64,000 nucleotides of DNA from Betaproteobacteria bacterium (GTDB lineage: Bacteria > Pseudomonadota > Gammaproteobacteria > Burkholderiales > JAHFQX01), in NCBI GenBank assembly GCA_023259135.1, contig JAHFQX010000001.1, positions 1-64,000 of the forward strand, written 5' to 3'. The notes beneath the pieces are model-generated. The model made no database searches. It was not told the DNA's origin and worked only from the letters and a program-made list of their open reading frames with translations. Shown here in pieces: positions 36,333 to 45,308 of this stretch (positions within the stretch are counted from its first letter, which is position 1; each line of letters starts with the position of its first letter). The position numbers were made by a program, and so were the translations under genes.

Positions 36333-37448
36333 TTATTTTTCCAGGGTCAGCAACAACAACCGCATGGGATTTTCCAGAAATTCCACGATCCGGCACAGCA
36401 AGGCAAGACCCGCATCGCCAGGCATCCCGTGGGGGTCCGCCGCCAGGGCCAGGCCTATTTCCCGCCCCAGCACCGGGGCTCCGGCGCTGTCCGGGTAAAA
36501 CCGCGAGGCCACGCTCCCTACCCCAAGGCTCAAGCCTCCCGCTCCCAGGGGCGGGATCAGCCGAGAAATGCCCTGGTGGCCCTTCAGGGGCCATGGGGCC
36601 CCGGCGTTGTACAGCACCAGGGCCTCCGGATCGGCGGGGAGCGTTTCTCCCGCCCGAACCCGGCCGGCCAGCTCGGCGATGCGCCGGGCCAGGGCCTCCA
36701 GCCCCAGGCCGGCTGCCCCTTCCAGCGCCGGCATGGCCATTCCCCGGGGGCCGGGAAGGGCGCAGGCCAAGTTAAGCCCCGCCGATTCCGGGGCGGCGGC
36801 CAGCGCCCGGGCGGCCGCCAGGGCGATCCAGTGGGTCAGGGTGAGGGGCGGCTGGGCGCTGGAGGCCTGCAGCTGCTCCTTCACGGCGAGCAGTGCGTCC
36901 GCCCGGGCTTCCGCCAGCAGCACATAACCCGCCGGCGCGGCCAGCGACGCAATGCGGGGCGCTTGCTCCAGGTCCTGGGCGCGAATCCGCCCGGCCGGGC
37001 CGCCGCCTTGAATCCGCTCAAGGTCGATGTTCCGCTCACGAGCCAGGCGGCGAGCATAGGGCGTGGCGATTATTCTGGTGTCGTCGGGTCGGGTCGGCAG
37101 CGGGGGTTTCGCCACGGGCGGGGGCCGGACTGAAGCCGGCGTGGCTGCCGCCGGAGCTTCGGCTAGGGCGGCGGGCTGGGAGGCGGGAGCCACGGCGCTT
37201 GGTCCGGAAGCGCTCGTCCAACGGGCCACCGGGGTGCCCACCGCCACCGTCTGTCCGGCCGGCACCAACACGACTTCGATCACGCCGTCCTGCTGGGCCT
37301 CGATCTCGGTGGCGATTTTGTCGGTTTCCACCACGAACAGCGGCGCCCCGGCCGAGAAAGCCACGCCGGGCTTGACCAGCCATTCCGACAGGATGCCTTC
37401 GGTCATGGTCAGGCCCAGCTTGGGCATCACCAGCAGGGAATCGGCCAC
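36333..37448 (-). CDS. 2-oxoacid dehydrogenase E2-like lipoyl protein with degenerate acyltransferase motif
   Basis: 371 residues. N-terminal lipoyl domain with the lipoylated Lys (VVETDKIATEI, Lys44), a Pro/Ala linker (about 82-120), a peripheral-subunit-binding domain (IIATPYARRLARERNIDLERIQGGGPAGRI) and a C-terminal acyltransferase domain. The catalytic DHRxxDG of E2 enzymes aligns with DPHGMPG: the His and the second Asp are both Pro. The acyltransferase is therefore probably inactive, or uses another chemistry. GTG start at 37448 follows GGGAGA. It is separated from E1 alpha/beta by an enoyl-CoA hydratase gene. No E3 is in the window. Confidence 0.82.
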   Translation of the reverse strand: MADSLLVMPKLGLTMTEGILSEWLVKPGVAFSAGAPLFVVETDKIATEIEAQQDGVIEVVLVPAGQTVAVGTPVARWTSASGPSAVAPASQPAALAEAPAAATPASVRPPPVAKPPLPTRPDDTRIIATPYARRLARERNIDLERIQGGGPAGRIRAQDLEQAPRIASLAAPAGYVLLAEARADALLAVKEQLQASSAQPPLTLTHWIALAAARALAAAPESAGLNLACALPGPRGMAMPALEGAAGLGLEALARRIAELAGRVRAGETLPADPEALVLYNAGAPWPLKGHQGISRLIPPLGAGGLSLGVGSVASRFYPDSAGAPVLGREIGLALAADPHGMPGDAGLALLCRIVEFLENPMRLLLLTLEK

Positions 37449-37452
37449 GAGC

Positions 37453-38238
37453 TTAGTCTCCCTTGAAGCGGGCGGGACGTTTTTCCAGGAAGGCGGAGCA
37501 GCCCTCGTGGGCGTCGTTGCTGTCGAGCACCAGGCCGATCAGCGCCTGCTCGAAGGGCAGCGCCGCCGCCAACGGCATGTCGGCGCCGTGCAGCAGGCTG
37601 CGCTTCAACAGCTTCAGCACCAGCGGAGATTTCTCGGCGATACGGGCTGCCAGCGCCAGGGCTTCCGGCATCAGCTCGGCCTTGGGCACCACGCGGTTGG
37701 CCAACCCCAGGCTGACGGCCTCCTGGGCGGTGATCTGATCGCCGGTGAACATCAGTTCCTTGGCGCGGCACAGGGGAATTTGCCGGATCAGCCGCTGGGT
37801 GCCGCCAGCGCCGGGAAACAAGCCCAGCGTGATCTCCGGCAACCCCAGCTTGGCGCTGTCGGCCAACAGCCGGATGTCCAGGGACAGCAAGAGCTCGGTG
37901 CCGCCCCCCAGGGCCCAGCCGTTCACCGCGGCGATGGTAGGCTTGTCGCATTGTTCGAAGCGGCGCAGCAGCCGGTGGATGACCTCGGCGAATTCCCGGT
38001 AGTGGGCCAAGCCCCGCCGGGAATTGAGATCGGCGATGTCGCCCCCGGCGATGAAGGAGCGCTCCCCGGCGCCGGTCACCACCAGCACCCGGACGGCGGC
38101 ATCGGCCTCGGCGGCGCTTAGCGCCTGCTCCATCTCCAGGATGGTGGGGATGTCCAGGGCGTTGAGGGTCTTGGGCCGGTTGATGGTCAGAATGGCAACG
38201 GCGCCTTGGCGTTCGCTCAGGATGGCGGGTTCGTTCAT
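37453..38238 (-). CDS. Enoyl-CoA hydratase
   Basis: 261 residues, crotonase fold with both catalytic glutamates: WALGGGTELLLSLDIRL and LGLPEITLGLFPGAGGTQRL; oxyanion region RSFIAGGDIADL. It hydrates 2-enoyl-CoA. ATG 38238 has AGGAGCACTGC upstream; the 403-aa track ORF extends into the E1 beta gene in another frame. It sits between the E1 beta and E2-like genes in the operon, suggesting that the dehydrogenase-like complex and a beta-oxidation step act on one pathway. Confidence 0.9.
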   Translation of the reverse strand: MNEPAILSERQGAVAILTINRPKTLNALDIPTILEMEQALSAAEADAAVRVLVVTGAGERSFIAGGDIADLNSRRGLAHYREFAEVIHRLLRRFEQCDKPTIAAVNGWALGGGTELLLSLDIRLLADSAKLGLPEITLGLFPGAGGTQRLIRQIPLCRAKELMFTGDQITAQEAVSLGLANRVVPKAELMPEALALAARIAEKSPLVLKLLKRSLLHGADMPLAAALPFEQALIGLVLDSNDAHEGCSAFLEKRPARFKGD

Positions 38239-38278
38239 GCAGTGCTCCTCGTGCGAAAGGTGGGGAAACTGAAACAGG

Positions 38279-39253
38279 TCATGCCAGCACTCGCCGGGCG
38301 GCCTCGAGGATGCGGGCTTCGCTGGGCACGTACTGGGCTTCCAGGCTTTTGGCAAAGGGCACCGGCATAAAGGGTGCTCCGACTCGGACGATGGGGGCGT
38401 CCAATTCGTCGAAGCCCGCATCGGCCATGCGGGCCGCGATCTCGGCGCCGACGCCGAACGCTTCCACGGCCTCGTGGACCAGCAGCAGCCGGTGGGTGCG
38501 CGACAGGGAGGCCAGTACCGCGGCTTCGTCCCAGGGCTGCAAGGAGCGCAGATCGATGACCTCGGCATCGACCCCTTCCGCCGCGAGTTTTTCGGCGGCG
38601 CCCAGGCAGGTGTGCAGCATCGCGCCATAGGTGACGATGCTAATATCCGTTCCCGCTCGGGCAATGCGCGCCTGGCCTATGGGCACCAGCGGGCAAGGTT
38701 CCGGCATTTCTCCCTTGGTGCCGTACAAGGCCTTGTGTTCCACGTAGATCACCGGATCGGGATCGTCGATGGCGGAACGCAGCAAGCCGTAGGCATCGGC
38801 CGGCGTGGCGGGGCACACCACTTTCAGGCCGGGAATGTGGGCGAACCACGCTTCCAGGCATTGGGAGTGCTGCGGCCCGGCGTTGACCCCGGCGCCGTGG
38901 GGAGCCCGCAGCACCATGGGCACCGAGCACTGGCCGCCGAACATGAAGCGGGCCTTGGCGGCCTGGTTTACCAGGGCATCCATGGCCAAGGTGGTGAAAT
39001 CCATGAACATGATCTCCACCACTGGCTTGAGCCCGCTCATGGCGGCCCCCACCGCGGCGCCGACGATGGCGGCCTCGGAGATGGGGGTGTCCCGCACCCG
39101 GTCCGGGCCGAACTGTTCCAACAGCCCCTTGGTGGCATTGAAAGGGCCGCCGGGCCGGGCCACGTCCTCGCCGAACAGAATGACGCGAGAGTCGCTGGCC
39201 AAGCTGTCGGCCAGGGCGGCGGTGATGGCTTTGACGTAACGGGTTTCGGCCAT
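38279..39253 (-). CDS. 2-oxoacid dehydrogenase E1 beta subunit (AcoB/PdhB-like)
   Basis: 324 residues. Transketolase-like pyrimidine-binding and C-terminal domains: VILFGEDVARPGGPFNATKGL, DTPISEAAIVGAAVGAAMSGLKPV with the conserved Glu, PHGAGVNAGPQHSQCLEAWFAHIPGLKVV, and IDLRSLQPWDEAAVLAS. Pairs with the alpha subunit three bases upstream to form the thiamine-diphosphate E1 of a pyruvate-, acetoin- or branched-chain-type dehydrogenase. ATG 39253. The 420-aa track frame extends into the alpha gene and is not real at its 5' end. Confidence 0.9.
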   Translation of the reverse strand: MAETRYVKAITAALADSLASDSRVILFGEDVARPGGPFNATKGLLEQFGPDRVRDTPISEAAIVGAAVGAAMSGLKPVVEIMFMDFTTLAMDALVNQAAKARFMFGGQCSVPMVLRAPHGAGVNAGPQHSQCLEAWFAHIPGLKVVCPATPADAYGLLRSAIDDPDPVIYVEHKALYGTKGEMPEPCPLVPIGQARIARAGTDISIVTYGAMLHTCLGAAEKLAAEGVDAEVIDLRSLQPWDEAAVLASLSRTHRLLLVHEAVEAFGVGAEIAARMADAGFDELDAPIVRVGAPFMPVPFAKSLEAQYVPSEARILEAARRVLA

Positions 39254-39255
39254 GG

Positions 39256-40374
39256 TCAAACTCCCGCCCTGGGCGAAGTTGAAGGACGCGTGTAAACATC
39301 CGCCAGAGCCTCCTGGAAATCCGGCAGCGTCCCCTGCCGGCCGCGGGCTACGGCAGCCTCGATGCGGCGGTCGACTTTTTCCGAAAGCTCTTGCAGCGCC
39401 GCCGCGCTGACTTTGAGGGCGCGCAGCCGGGCCGCGGCGCGGGGGATGGGATCGATCTTGGGCAGTTGCGCCAACTCCTCCGCATCCCGATAACGCTGGG
39501 GGTCCCCCTCGAAATGGCCCCGCACCCGCCCCGTCATGCATTCTAAGGCCTGGGGGCCGCCGCCGCGGGCGACTTCCACCGCGGCCGTCGCGGCCAACGC
39601 CACCGCCTCCACGTCGTTGCCGTCCACCCGTCGATAAGGGATGCCGAAGGTTTTCGCCAGGCCTTCCAGACTGCCGGCGAACTGGCGGGAAGTGGGGGAA
39701 AATTCCGACCAGCCGTTATTCTCGCAAACGAACAGCAAAGGCAATTTCCACAACGCGGCAAGATTGAGGCACTCATGGAGCAATCCCTCGGCCATGGCGC
39801 CGTCGCCGAAGAAAGCCGCCACTACCCGCCGCTCGCGCCTGAGCTGATGAGCCAAGGCGCTGCCCAGCGCCAAGGACAGCCCGGCGCCGACGATGCCGTT
39901 GGCCCCCAGCATGCCCACCGCCATGTCGGCCACGTGCATCGAGCCGCCGCGGCCGCCGCAGATGCCTTCCCGCTTGCCCATGATCTCCAGGAAAAACGCC
40001 TCGAGATCCACCCCCTTGGCCAGCGAATGGCCGTGGCCTCGGTGGGTGGAGGCGATGCTGTCCTGGGCGGCCAAGGCTTGGCAGACCCCGGCCGCCACCG
40101 CTTCCTGGCCGATGCTCAGATGGATGAAGCCGGGGATTTCGCCGTCGGCGAACAGCGCACTCAAGCGCTGCTCGGCCCGCCGCACCAGCAGCATGGTTTG
40201 GTACAAATCGAGCAAGGCGTCTTTGGGAAGTTCGGCGGGCCGCTTGGCCACCGAGGAGGTGTTGGATTTGGCCGTCCGGTTCGGCTTGCGGGCGGCCGGT
40301 TTCCGTAGCCCTTCCGATGGCTCTTCAGCGGCCATAGTGGCCATTGCTTTCGGGCCGGAGGCGGGAGCTTTCAT
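39256..40374 (-). CDS. 2-oxoacid dehydrogenase E1 alpha subunit (AcoA/PdhA-like)
   Basis: 372 residues. After a basic, Ala/Lys/Pro-rich 45-residue N-terminal extension come YQTMLLVRRAEQRLSALFADGEIPGFIHLSIGQEAVA, STHRGHGHSLAKG, and the thiamine-diphosphate motif GDGAMAEG...FVCENNGWSEFS. The C-terminal tail YTRPSTSPRAGV is encoded by a stretch resembling the dispersed TTCGACTTCGC repeat, so the original end may have been rewritten. ATG 40374 overlaps the stop of the upstream acyl-CoA synthetase (ATGA). Likely acetoin- or 2-oxoacid-type E1; substrate not readable. Confidence 0.9.
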   Translation of the reverse strand: MKAPASGPKAMATMAAEEPSEGLRKPAARKPNRTAKSNTSSVAKRPAELPKDALLDLYQTMLLVRRAEQRLSALFADGEIPGFIHLSIGQEAVAAGVCQALAAQDSIASTHRGHGHSLAKGVDLEAFFLEIMGKREGICGGRGGSMHVADMAVGMLGANGIVGAGLSLALGSALAHQLRRERRVVAAFFGDGAMAEGLLHECLNLAALWKLPLLFVCENNGWSEFSPTSRQFAGSLEGLAKTFGIPYRRVDGNDVEAVALAATAAVEVARGGGPQALECMTGRVRGHFEGDPQRYRDAEELAQLPKIDPIPRAAARLRALKVSAAALQELSEKVDRRIEAAVARGRQGTLPDFQEALADVYTRPSTSPRAGV

Positions 40375-41882
40375 GGATTTTCCTTGAGTTGAGTCAGTTC
40401 ATCCCGGAGGACGCGCTTGAGAATTTTTCCAGAAGGATTGCGCGGCAAGGTATCCCGCAAATAAAGCGCCTTGGGCACCTTGAACCCCGCCAGATGGCCC
40501 CGGCAATGGCATTCCAGGGCAGCATAATCCAAAGCGGCGCCGGGTTTCAGCACCACCAGGGCCACCGGGGACTCGCCCCAGCGCGGGTCGGGGATCCCCA
40601 CCACCGCGCATTCGGCCACTTGCGGCAATTCGTAGATTACCCGCTCCACCTCGGAGGAAGCGATGTTCTCGGCGCCGGAGAGGATCATGTCCTTCTTGCG
40701 GTCGGTGAGGTAAAGGTAACCCTCTTCGTCCAGGTAGCCCACGTCGCCGCTGCGCAGCCATTCGCCGAAAAAACTGGCGGCGGTTTTCTCCGGATCTTTC
40801 CAGTAGCCCCGGGTGACCTTGAGGCCCCGCATGCAGATTTCGCCCACCTGGTTGGCGGGCAACCGGTTGCCGTCATCGTCGAACACGGCCACCTCGGTGT
40901 GGGCCACGGCGTGGCCGGCGGAGCCGATTTTCGCCAGCTCCATGCCGGGCGGCATCACGGTGTCGAAGGCGTTGGTCTCGGTCATGCCGTAGCCGTCGGC
41001 ATAGCGGGCGTTGGGGAAATAGGCGTTGAACTCGCGAATGCGGACTTCCGGGGTTTTTTCGCCACCGCCTAGCACCAGCTCCACGCTGCCGACATCATAG
41101 CGGTGCCGGTCGGGAAAGGCCAGGATGCGCCCCAGCATCACCGGCGCCAGCCACAGGCAGGTGATGCGGTGCCGCTGGATGGCGGCGAGCGTCCGGGCCT
41201 CGTCGAACTCCCGCAGCAGGCAGTACATTCCGCCCAGCATCAGCAGGTTGGTGCCGGGCGCGTCCCACCCCGCTACGTGGTACATGGGGCCCACCACCAG
41301 CGCCCGGGAACGATGGCTCAAATCCCAGGAAGTGACGTGCTCTAGCCACTTCCAATAATAGTTTTCATAACTATGCATGACCCCCTTGGGGCGGTCGGTG
41401 GTCCCCGAAGTGTACATCAGCCGGTGCAGATCCTGGGCGCTCACTTCGGCACGAGGCGGCACCGGCAGGCCGGGATTACCCAGCCGCGCGCTGTCCCGCT
41501 GGGCGGCCTCGTCCAGCCACACCACCGACGGCAACGCCGCCACGGCCTCCCTGAATTCCTCGTCGGCGAACAGCAGCTTGACCCCGGCGTGGTCGTGGAT
41601 ATAGGCGGCCTCTTCGGCGGCAAGCCGGTAATTCATGGGCAGCAGCACCGCCCCCAGGTGGCTGGTCGCGTAGCCCAGCTCCAGGTAGGCAAGGCTGTTC
41701 TTCATGAAGGCCGCGACGATGTCGCCCTGGCCGATGCCTCGGCCATGGAGCACGGCCGCCATCCGATCGACGCGGGCGGCCAGTTCGTCGTAGCTAACCT
41801 CCAGGTCCTCGTAGACCACCGCCACTTGCTCCGGATGGCGCAAGGCGCGGTAGCGCAGCCCGCTGGCTAGGTTGATCTGCAT
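40371..41882 (-). CDS. AMP-dependent acyl-CoA synthetase (copy 2)
   Basis: 503 residues, ANL-superfamily CoA ligase. LMYTSGTTDRPKGVMHSY, GYGMTETNAFDTV, RSGDVGYLDEEGYLYLTDRKKDM and PSGKILKRVLRDEL are all present. It is a paralogue of the synthetase at 33620-35119 and lies in the same operon, between livF and E1 alpha. Having two copies suggests two acids (for example entry substrate and a released side product) or a duplication. It is directly downstream of the ABC transporter genes, so it may activate the imported acid. Confidence 0.88.
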   Translation of the reverse strand: MQINLASGLRYRALRHPEQVAVVYEDLEVSYDELAARVDRMAAVLHGRGIGQGDIVAAFMKNSLAYLELGYATSHLGAVLLPMNYRLAAEEAAYIHDHAGVKLLFADEEFREAVAALPSVVWLDEAAQRDSARLGNPGLPVPPRAEVSAQDLHRLMYTSGTTDRPKGVMHSYENYYWKWLEHVTSWDLSHRSRALVVGPMYHVAGWDAPGTNLLMLGGMYCLLREFDEARTLAAIQRHRITCLWLAPVMLGRILAFPDRHRYDVGSVELVLGGGEKTPEVRIREFNAYFPNARYADGYGMTETNAFDTVMPPGMELAKIGSAGHAVAHTEVAVFDDDGNRLPANQVGEICMRGLKVTRGYWKDPEKTAASFFGEWLRSGDVGYLDEEGYLYLTDRKKDMILSGAENIASSEVERVIYELPQVAECAVVGIPDPRWGESPVALVVLKPGAALDYAALECHCRGHLAGFKVPKALYLRDTLPRNPSGKILKRVLRDELTQLKENP

Positions 41883-41907
41883 TTAAGCTCCTCCTTCAGC
41901 AGCGTTT

Positions 41908-42615
41908 TTAGAGATAGGCAGCCGACAGTTCCTGAACATCGGCTCGAGCCAACTCGGCCGCCGGCCCTTCCCGGACCCATTGGCCGCGGCGCAGCAGATA
42001 GCCGTAGTCCGCCACCTTGAGCGCCAGGGACGCCATCTGCTCGCTCAACAACACCGCGGTGCCTCGCTCCCGGGCCACTGCGCCGATAAAGCGGAAGATC
42101 TGCTGGACCACGATGGGAGCCAATCCCAAGGAAGGCTCGTCCAGCAGCAGGTATTTCGGCCGGCGGATCAGGCTGCACGACAGAATCAGCATCTGCTGTT
42201 GCCCGCCGCTCAAGGTGCGGGCCGGACTGTGCCGGCGCTCCTTGAGCACCGGGAAAGAGCCGAATGCCGTGGCCAGGGCTGCCTCGAAGCTTCCGGTTGC
42301 CGCAGAAAAATCCCAGGCGAGCCGTAGGTTCTCCTCCACCGACAGGGGATGAAACAGCCTCCGGCCTTCCAGGGCGTGGGCCAGGCCGGCCCGGGCCCGG
42401 CGGTGGGGGGGCAGCGCGGTGATGTCCTCGCCATCCAGCCGGATTTCTCCCGACGCCACCGGGACCAGGCCGGAGATGGCTTTGAGCAGCGACGATTTGC
42501 CGGCGCTGTTGGCGCCCAGCACCGCGGTGATCACGCCGGGCCGGGCGGTGAGGCTGACGCCTCGCACCGCTTCGATGGCGCCGTAACGCACCGCGAGATT
42601 CCGGACCTCAAGCAT
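41908..42615 (-). CDS. livF: Branched-chain-amino-acid-type ABC transporter, second ATPase (LivF-like)
   Basis: 235 residues. Walker A GANSAGKSSLLKAI, signature LSGGQQQMLILSCSLIRRP, Walker B YLLLDEPSLGLAP. LivF-type ATPases pair with a LivG ATPase in HAAT importers. ATG 42615 overlaps the end of the fused LivM-LivG gene by eight bases. Family members import branched-chain amino acids, amides, urea or aromatic/steroid acids. Given the CoA-ligase genes that follow, an organic acid is the more likely cargo here. Confidence 0.9.
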   Translation of the reverse strand: MLEVRNLAVRYGAIEAVRGVSLTARPGVITAVLGANSAGKSSLLKAISGLVPVASGEIRLDGEDITALPPHRRARAGLAHALEGRRLFHPLSVEENLRLAWDFSAATGSFEAALATAFGSFPVLKERRHSPARTLSGGQQQMLILSCSLIRRPKYLLLDEPSLGLAPIVVQQIFRFIGAVARERGTAVLLSEQMASLALKVADYGYLLRRGQWVREGPAAELARADVQELSAAYL

Positions 42616-44404
42616 GGGCCGGCTCCTCCTCGGCGATCCCCAGATAAGCCGCCGCCACCTCGGGGTCGCGGCGCATGCCTTCCATATCCCCCCGATAGAT
42701 GACCTTGCCACTGTCCAGCACGACCACGCCATCCACCAGATCGTTGAGGAAATCCATGTGATGCTCCACCAGCACGATGCCCAGGCGCCGCTCCCGGAGT
42801 TGCCGGATCATGACCCCGAGCTTCTCCAATTCGGTTTCCGACAAGCCTGCGGCGGGCTCGTCCAGCAGGATCAACTCCGGGTCGGAGACGGCCGCCCGCG
42901 CCACTTCCGCCAGACGCTGGGTACCGTAGGGCAGATCTCCCAGTACCCAGTCGGCGAGCTCGGCGAGTCCGGCGAGCTGTAGCATCTCGTCCACTTGCCG
43001 CAGAAAAGCCGCTTCCTCCCGCAGCGCTATCCGGCTGTTGGAAGCCGCACCCCAGAGGCCATGCCGGTAGAGGCGATGGGCCCCCAGCAGTACATTTTCC
43101 CGGACCGTGAAATGGGGAACGTTGCGGGGGTCCTGGAAAGTGCGGATGATCCCGCGGCGGGACACCTCGTGGGCCTTGCGCCGGGCGATGTCATCGCCCT
43201 TGAACAGGACGCGCCCCATGGTGGGGCGGTAGACGCCACTGATGACATTGATCAAGGTGCTCTTGCCGGAGCCGTTGGGACCCACCAATGCCAGCACCCG
43301 GCCACGTTCGAGTTGCAGCGAGACATTGTCGAGGGCCAGCAGCCCGGCGAAATTCATGGTGATTTTTTCCGCTTGCAGCAGCGGGCTGTCCGCGACAGGC
43401 AGCGGCTCGCGGACAGGCAGCGGGCTCGGGAGGGCGGCGGCGTGAATTTTGGCGAAACGCGGCGGTGCGGTGAACACACCGGCAAGGCCCTTGGGCAAGA
43501 CCAGGAAAGATACCGCCAGGATGGCGCCGTAGGCCATGAACTGATATTCCGCGAAAGCTTGCAGCCGCTCCGGTAAATAGGTAAACAGCGCCGCCCCCAG
43601 CACCTGTCCCGGCAGCGATCCCAGGCCGCCGACAATGGCCATCACCAGGGCCTCCACCGAGCGGGTCAGGGCGAAGCTGTCTGGGCCGAGATAACCCACT
43701 AGCGGGGCGTAGCATCCCCCGGCAAGCCCCGCCAGGGCGGCGCTCAAAGTATAAGCGCTGCGCTTGGTGGCGGCTTCGGAAATACCGACACTGCCGGCCG
43801 CCAGTTCGCTCATATGAACCGCGAAATAGGCCCGCCCGAAATGACTGCGAATCAGATTGCGCAGCAAGGCGGTGGTTGCCGCCACGATGGCCAGCACGAT
43901 CCACAGGTAGGCCGCCGGCCCAATGGCGACGCCGAACATGGAGAGAGTGCGCAACGTCGGCGAGGGCACTCCGCTCAGGCCCATCACGCCCCCGGTGGCG
44001 GAAGTCCATTCCTTGGCGATCTCGTAGAAGATCATGCCGAACCCCAGCGTCATCATCGCCAGATAGAACTCCCGCACCCGGCCCGCCGGGAACGATAGCA
44101 GGTAGCCAACAATGCTGGACAGTGCCGCTGCCGCGGCCAGCGCCAAGGGCAAAGGCACGCCGTAATCCCGCATCAGCAAGGCGCAACCGTAGGCCCCCAC
44201 GCCGAAGAAACCGGCATGCCCAAGGGAGATTTGGCCGGCGAACCCGGTGAGCAGGTTGACGCTGTGGGCCAACAGCACGTTGATGAGGAAAAACGTGGCC
44301 ACCTGGATGGTGGCGCCGGAGGCGAGGCTCATGGCCGCCCCGAAGGCGACCGTCGCAACAAGAACGGCCCAAGGGCGGGACAGGAAGGTGCCGACCGTCT
44401 TCAT
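42608..44404 (-). CDS. Fused ABC permease-ATPase (LivM-LivG fusion)
   Basis: 598 residues joining two normally separate subunits. Residues 1-310 are a LivM-type permease with about eight to ten helices (LLTGFAGQISLGHAGFFGVGAYG, GGLGSLPGQVLGAALFTYLPE). After a linker, residues 345-598 form a LivG-type ATPase (Walker A GPNGSGKSTLINVI, YGTQRLAEVARAA as signature region, Walker B ELILLDEPAAGLSE, then EHHMDFLNDLVD). Such fusions are known in HAAT systems. ATG 44404 overlaps the livH stop (ATGA). Confidence 0.92.
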   Translation of the reverse strand: MKTVGTFLSRPWAVLVATVAFGAAMSLASGATIQVATFFLINVLLAHSVNLLTGFAGQISLGHAGFFGVGAYGCALLMRDYGVPLPLALAAAAALSSIVGYLLSFPAGRVREFYLAMMTLGFGMIFYEIAKEWTSATGGVMGLSGVPSPTLRTLSMFGVAIGPAAYLWIVLAIVAATTALLRNLIRSHFGRAYFAVHMSELAAGSVGISEAATKRSAYTLSAALAGLAGGCYAPLVGYLGPDSFALTRSVEALVMAIVGGLGSLPGQVLGAALFTYLPERLQAFAEYQFMAYGAILAVSFLVLPKGLAGVFTAPPRFAKIHAAALPSPLPVREPLPVADSPLLQAEKITMNFAGLLALDNVSLQLERGRVLALVGPNGSGKSTLINVISGVYRPTMGRVLFKGDDIARRKAHEVSRRGIIRTFQDPRNVPHFTVRENVLLGAHRLYRHGLWGAASNSRIALREEAAFLRQVDEMLQLAGLAELADWVLGDLPYGTQRLAEVARAAVSDPELILLDEPAAGLSETELEKLGVMIRQLRERRLGIVLVEHHMDFLNDLVDGVVVLDSGKVIYRGDMEGMRRDPEVAAAYLGIAEEEPAHA

Positions 44405-45285
44405 GCTTTAAGGAGTTCGCTACGCCCGAACAGACCTTGGGGCCGCACCGCCAGGATCGCCATGAGCACTGCGAAGGCGATGCCATGCTCGGCCGCGGTG
44501 GAGATGTAGCCCCCCACCAGCTTCTCGATCACCCCGATGGCGATGCCCCCCACCAGCGCACCAAAGGTGTTACCGATGCCGCCCACCACCGCGGCGACGA
44601 AGCCCAGCACCATGAGATTAAAGCCGAAAGCGGGATCCACCGTGCCGGTGATCTGCGCCACCAGCAGCCCGGCCACCCCGGCCAATACTCCGCTCAAGGC
44701 GAAACAGACGAGAACCACCCGACGTACCGGAACGGCCATCAGCGAGGCCAACTCCGGGTCATGGGCCACCGCCCGCACCGCCCGGCCCCATTGGGTACGG
44801 CGCAGGATCAGTTCCAGCAGCAGCACCAGCACCACCGACAGGGCCAGCACCGCCAGATACTGGAGGGATAGCCGTACGCCGAGCAGGGTGATGAAATCCT
44901 CGCTGGAAAACAGGACGGAAGGAAAGGCCACCGCCTGCGAGCCAAAGAACTTGGCGGCGAAGCCTTGCAGCAGGATGCCCATCCCCAGGGTGGATACCAC
45001 CCATCCCATGGAGCCGGCCCGCTGGGCCAGAGGGCGAACCGCCACCGCCTCCACCCCGACCATGAGGATTGCCGCCAAGCCCAAGGCGGACAGCGCCGCA
45101 GGGACGATTCCCATGCCACTGGCGAGCAAAGCTGCCATGACCATGGCCGCCAGCATCAGGAGCGATCCCTGGCCGAAGTTGATGACCCGGGTGGCCAGAA
45201 AGGTGAGGGACAGGCCCACCGCGATGAGGGCGTAGACCGCCCCCACGCTGATGCCGGCAAATATCAATTGAAGGGCGAAGTCCAC
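44401..45285 (-). CDS. livH: ABC transporter permease (LivH-like)
   Basis: 294 residues with about eight membrane helices. LIFAGISVGAVYALIAVGLSLTF, TRVINFGQGSLLMLAAM and FVAAVVGGIGNTFGALVGGIAIGV are hallmark LivH segments. The start is a GTG (VDFALQL), 23 bases after the binding-protein gene, with no strong ribosome site; production may depend on coupling. Partner permease is the LivM half of the fused protein. Confidence 0.9.
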   Translation of the reverse strand: MDFALQLIFAGISVGAVYALIAVGLSLTFLATRVINFGQGSLLMLAAMVMAALLASGMGIVPAALSALGLAAILMVGVEAVAVRPLAQRAGSMGWVVSTLGMGILLQGFAAKFFGSQAVAFPSVLFSSEDFITLLGVRLSLQYLAVLALSVVLVLLLELILRRTQWGRAVRAVAHDPELASLMAVPVRRVVLVCFALSGVLAGVAGLLVAQITGTVDPAFGFNLMVLGFVAAVVGGIGNTFGALVGGIAIGVIEKLVGGYISTAAEHGIAFAVLMAILAVRPQGLFGRSELLKA

Positions 45286-45308
45286 CGGCGGGCCAAGGTC
45301 TCTGGGGT

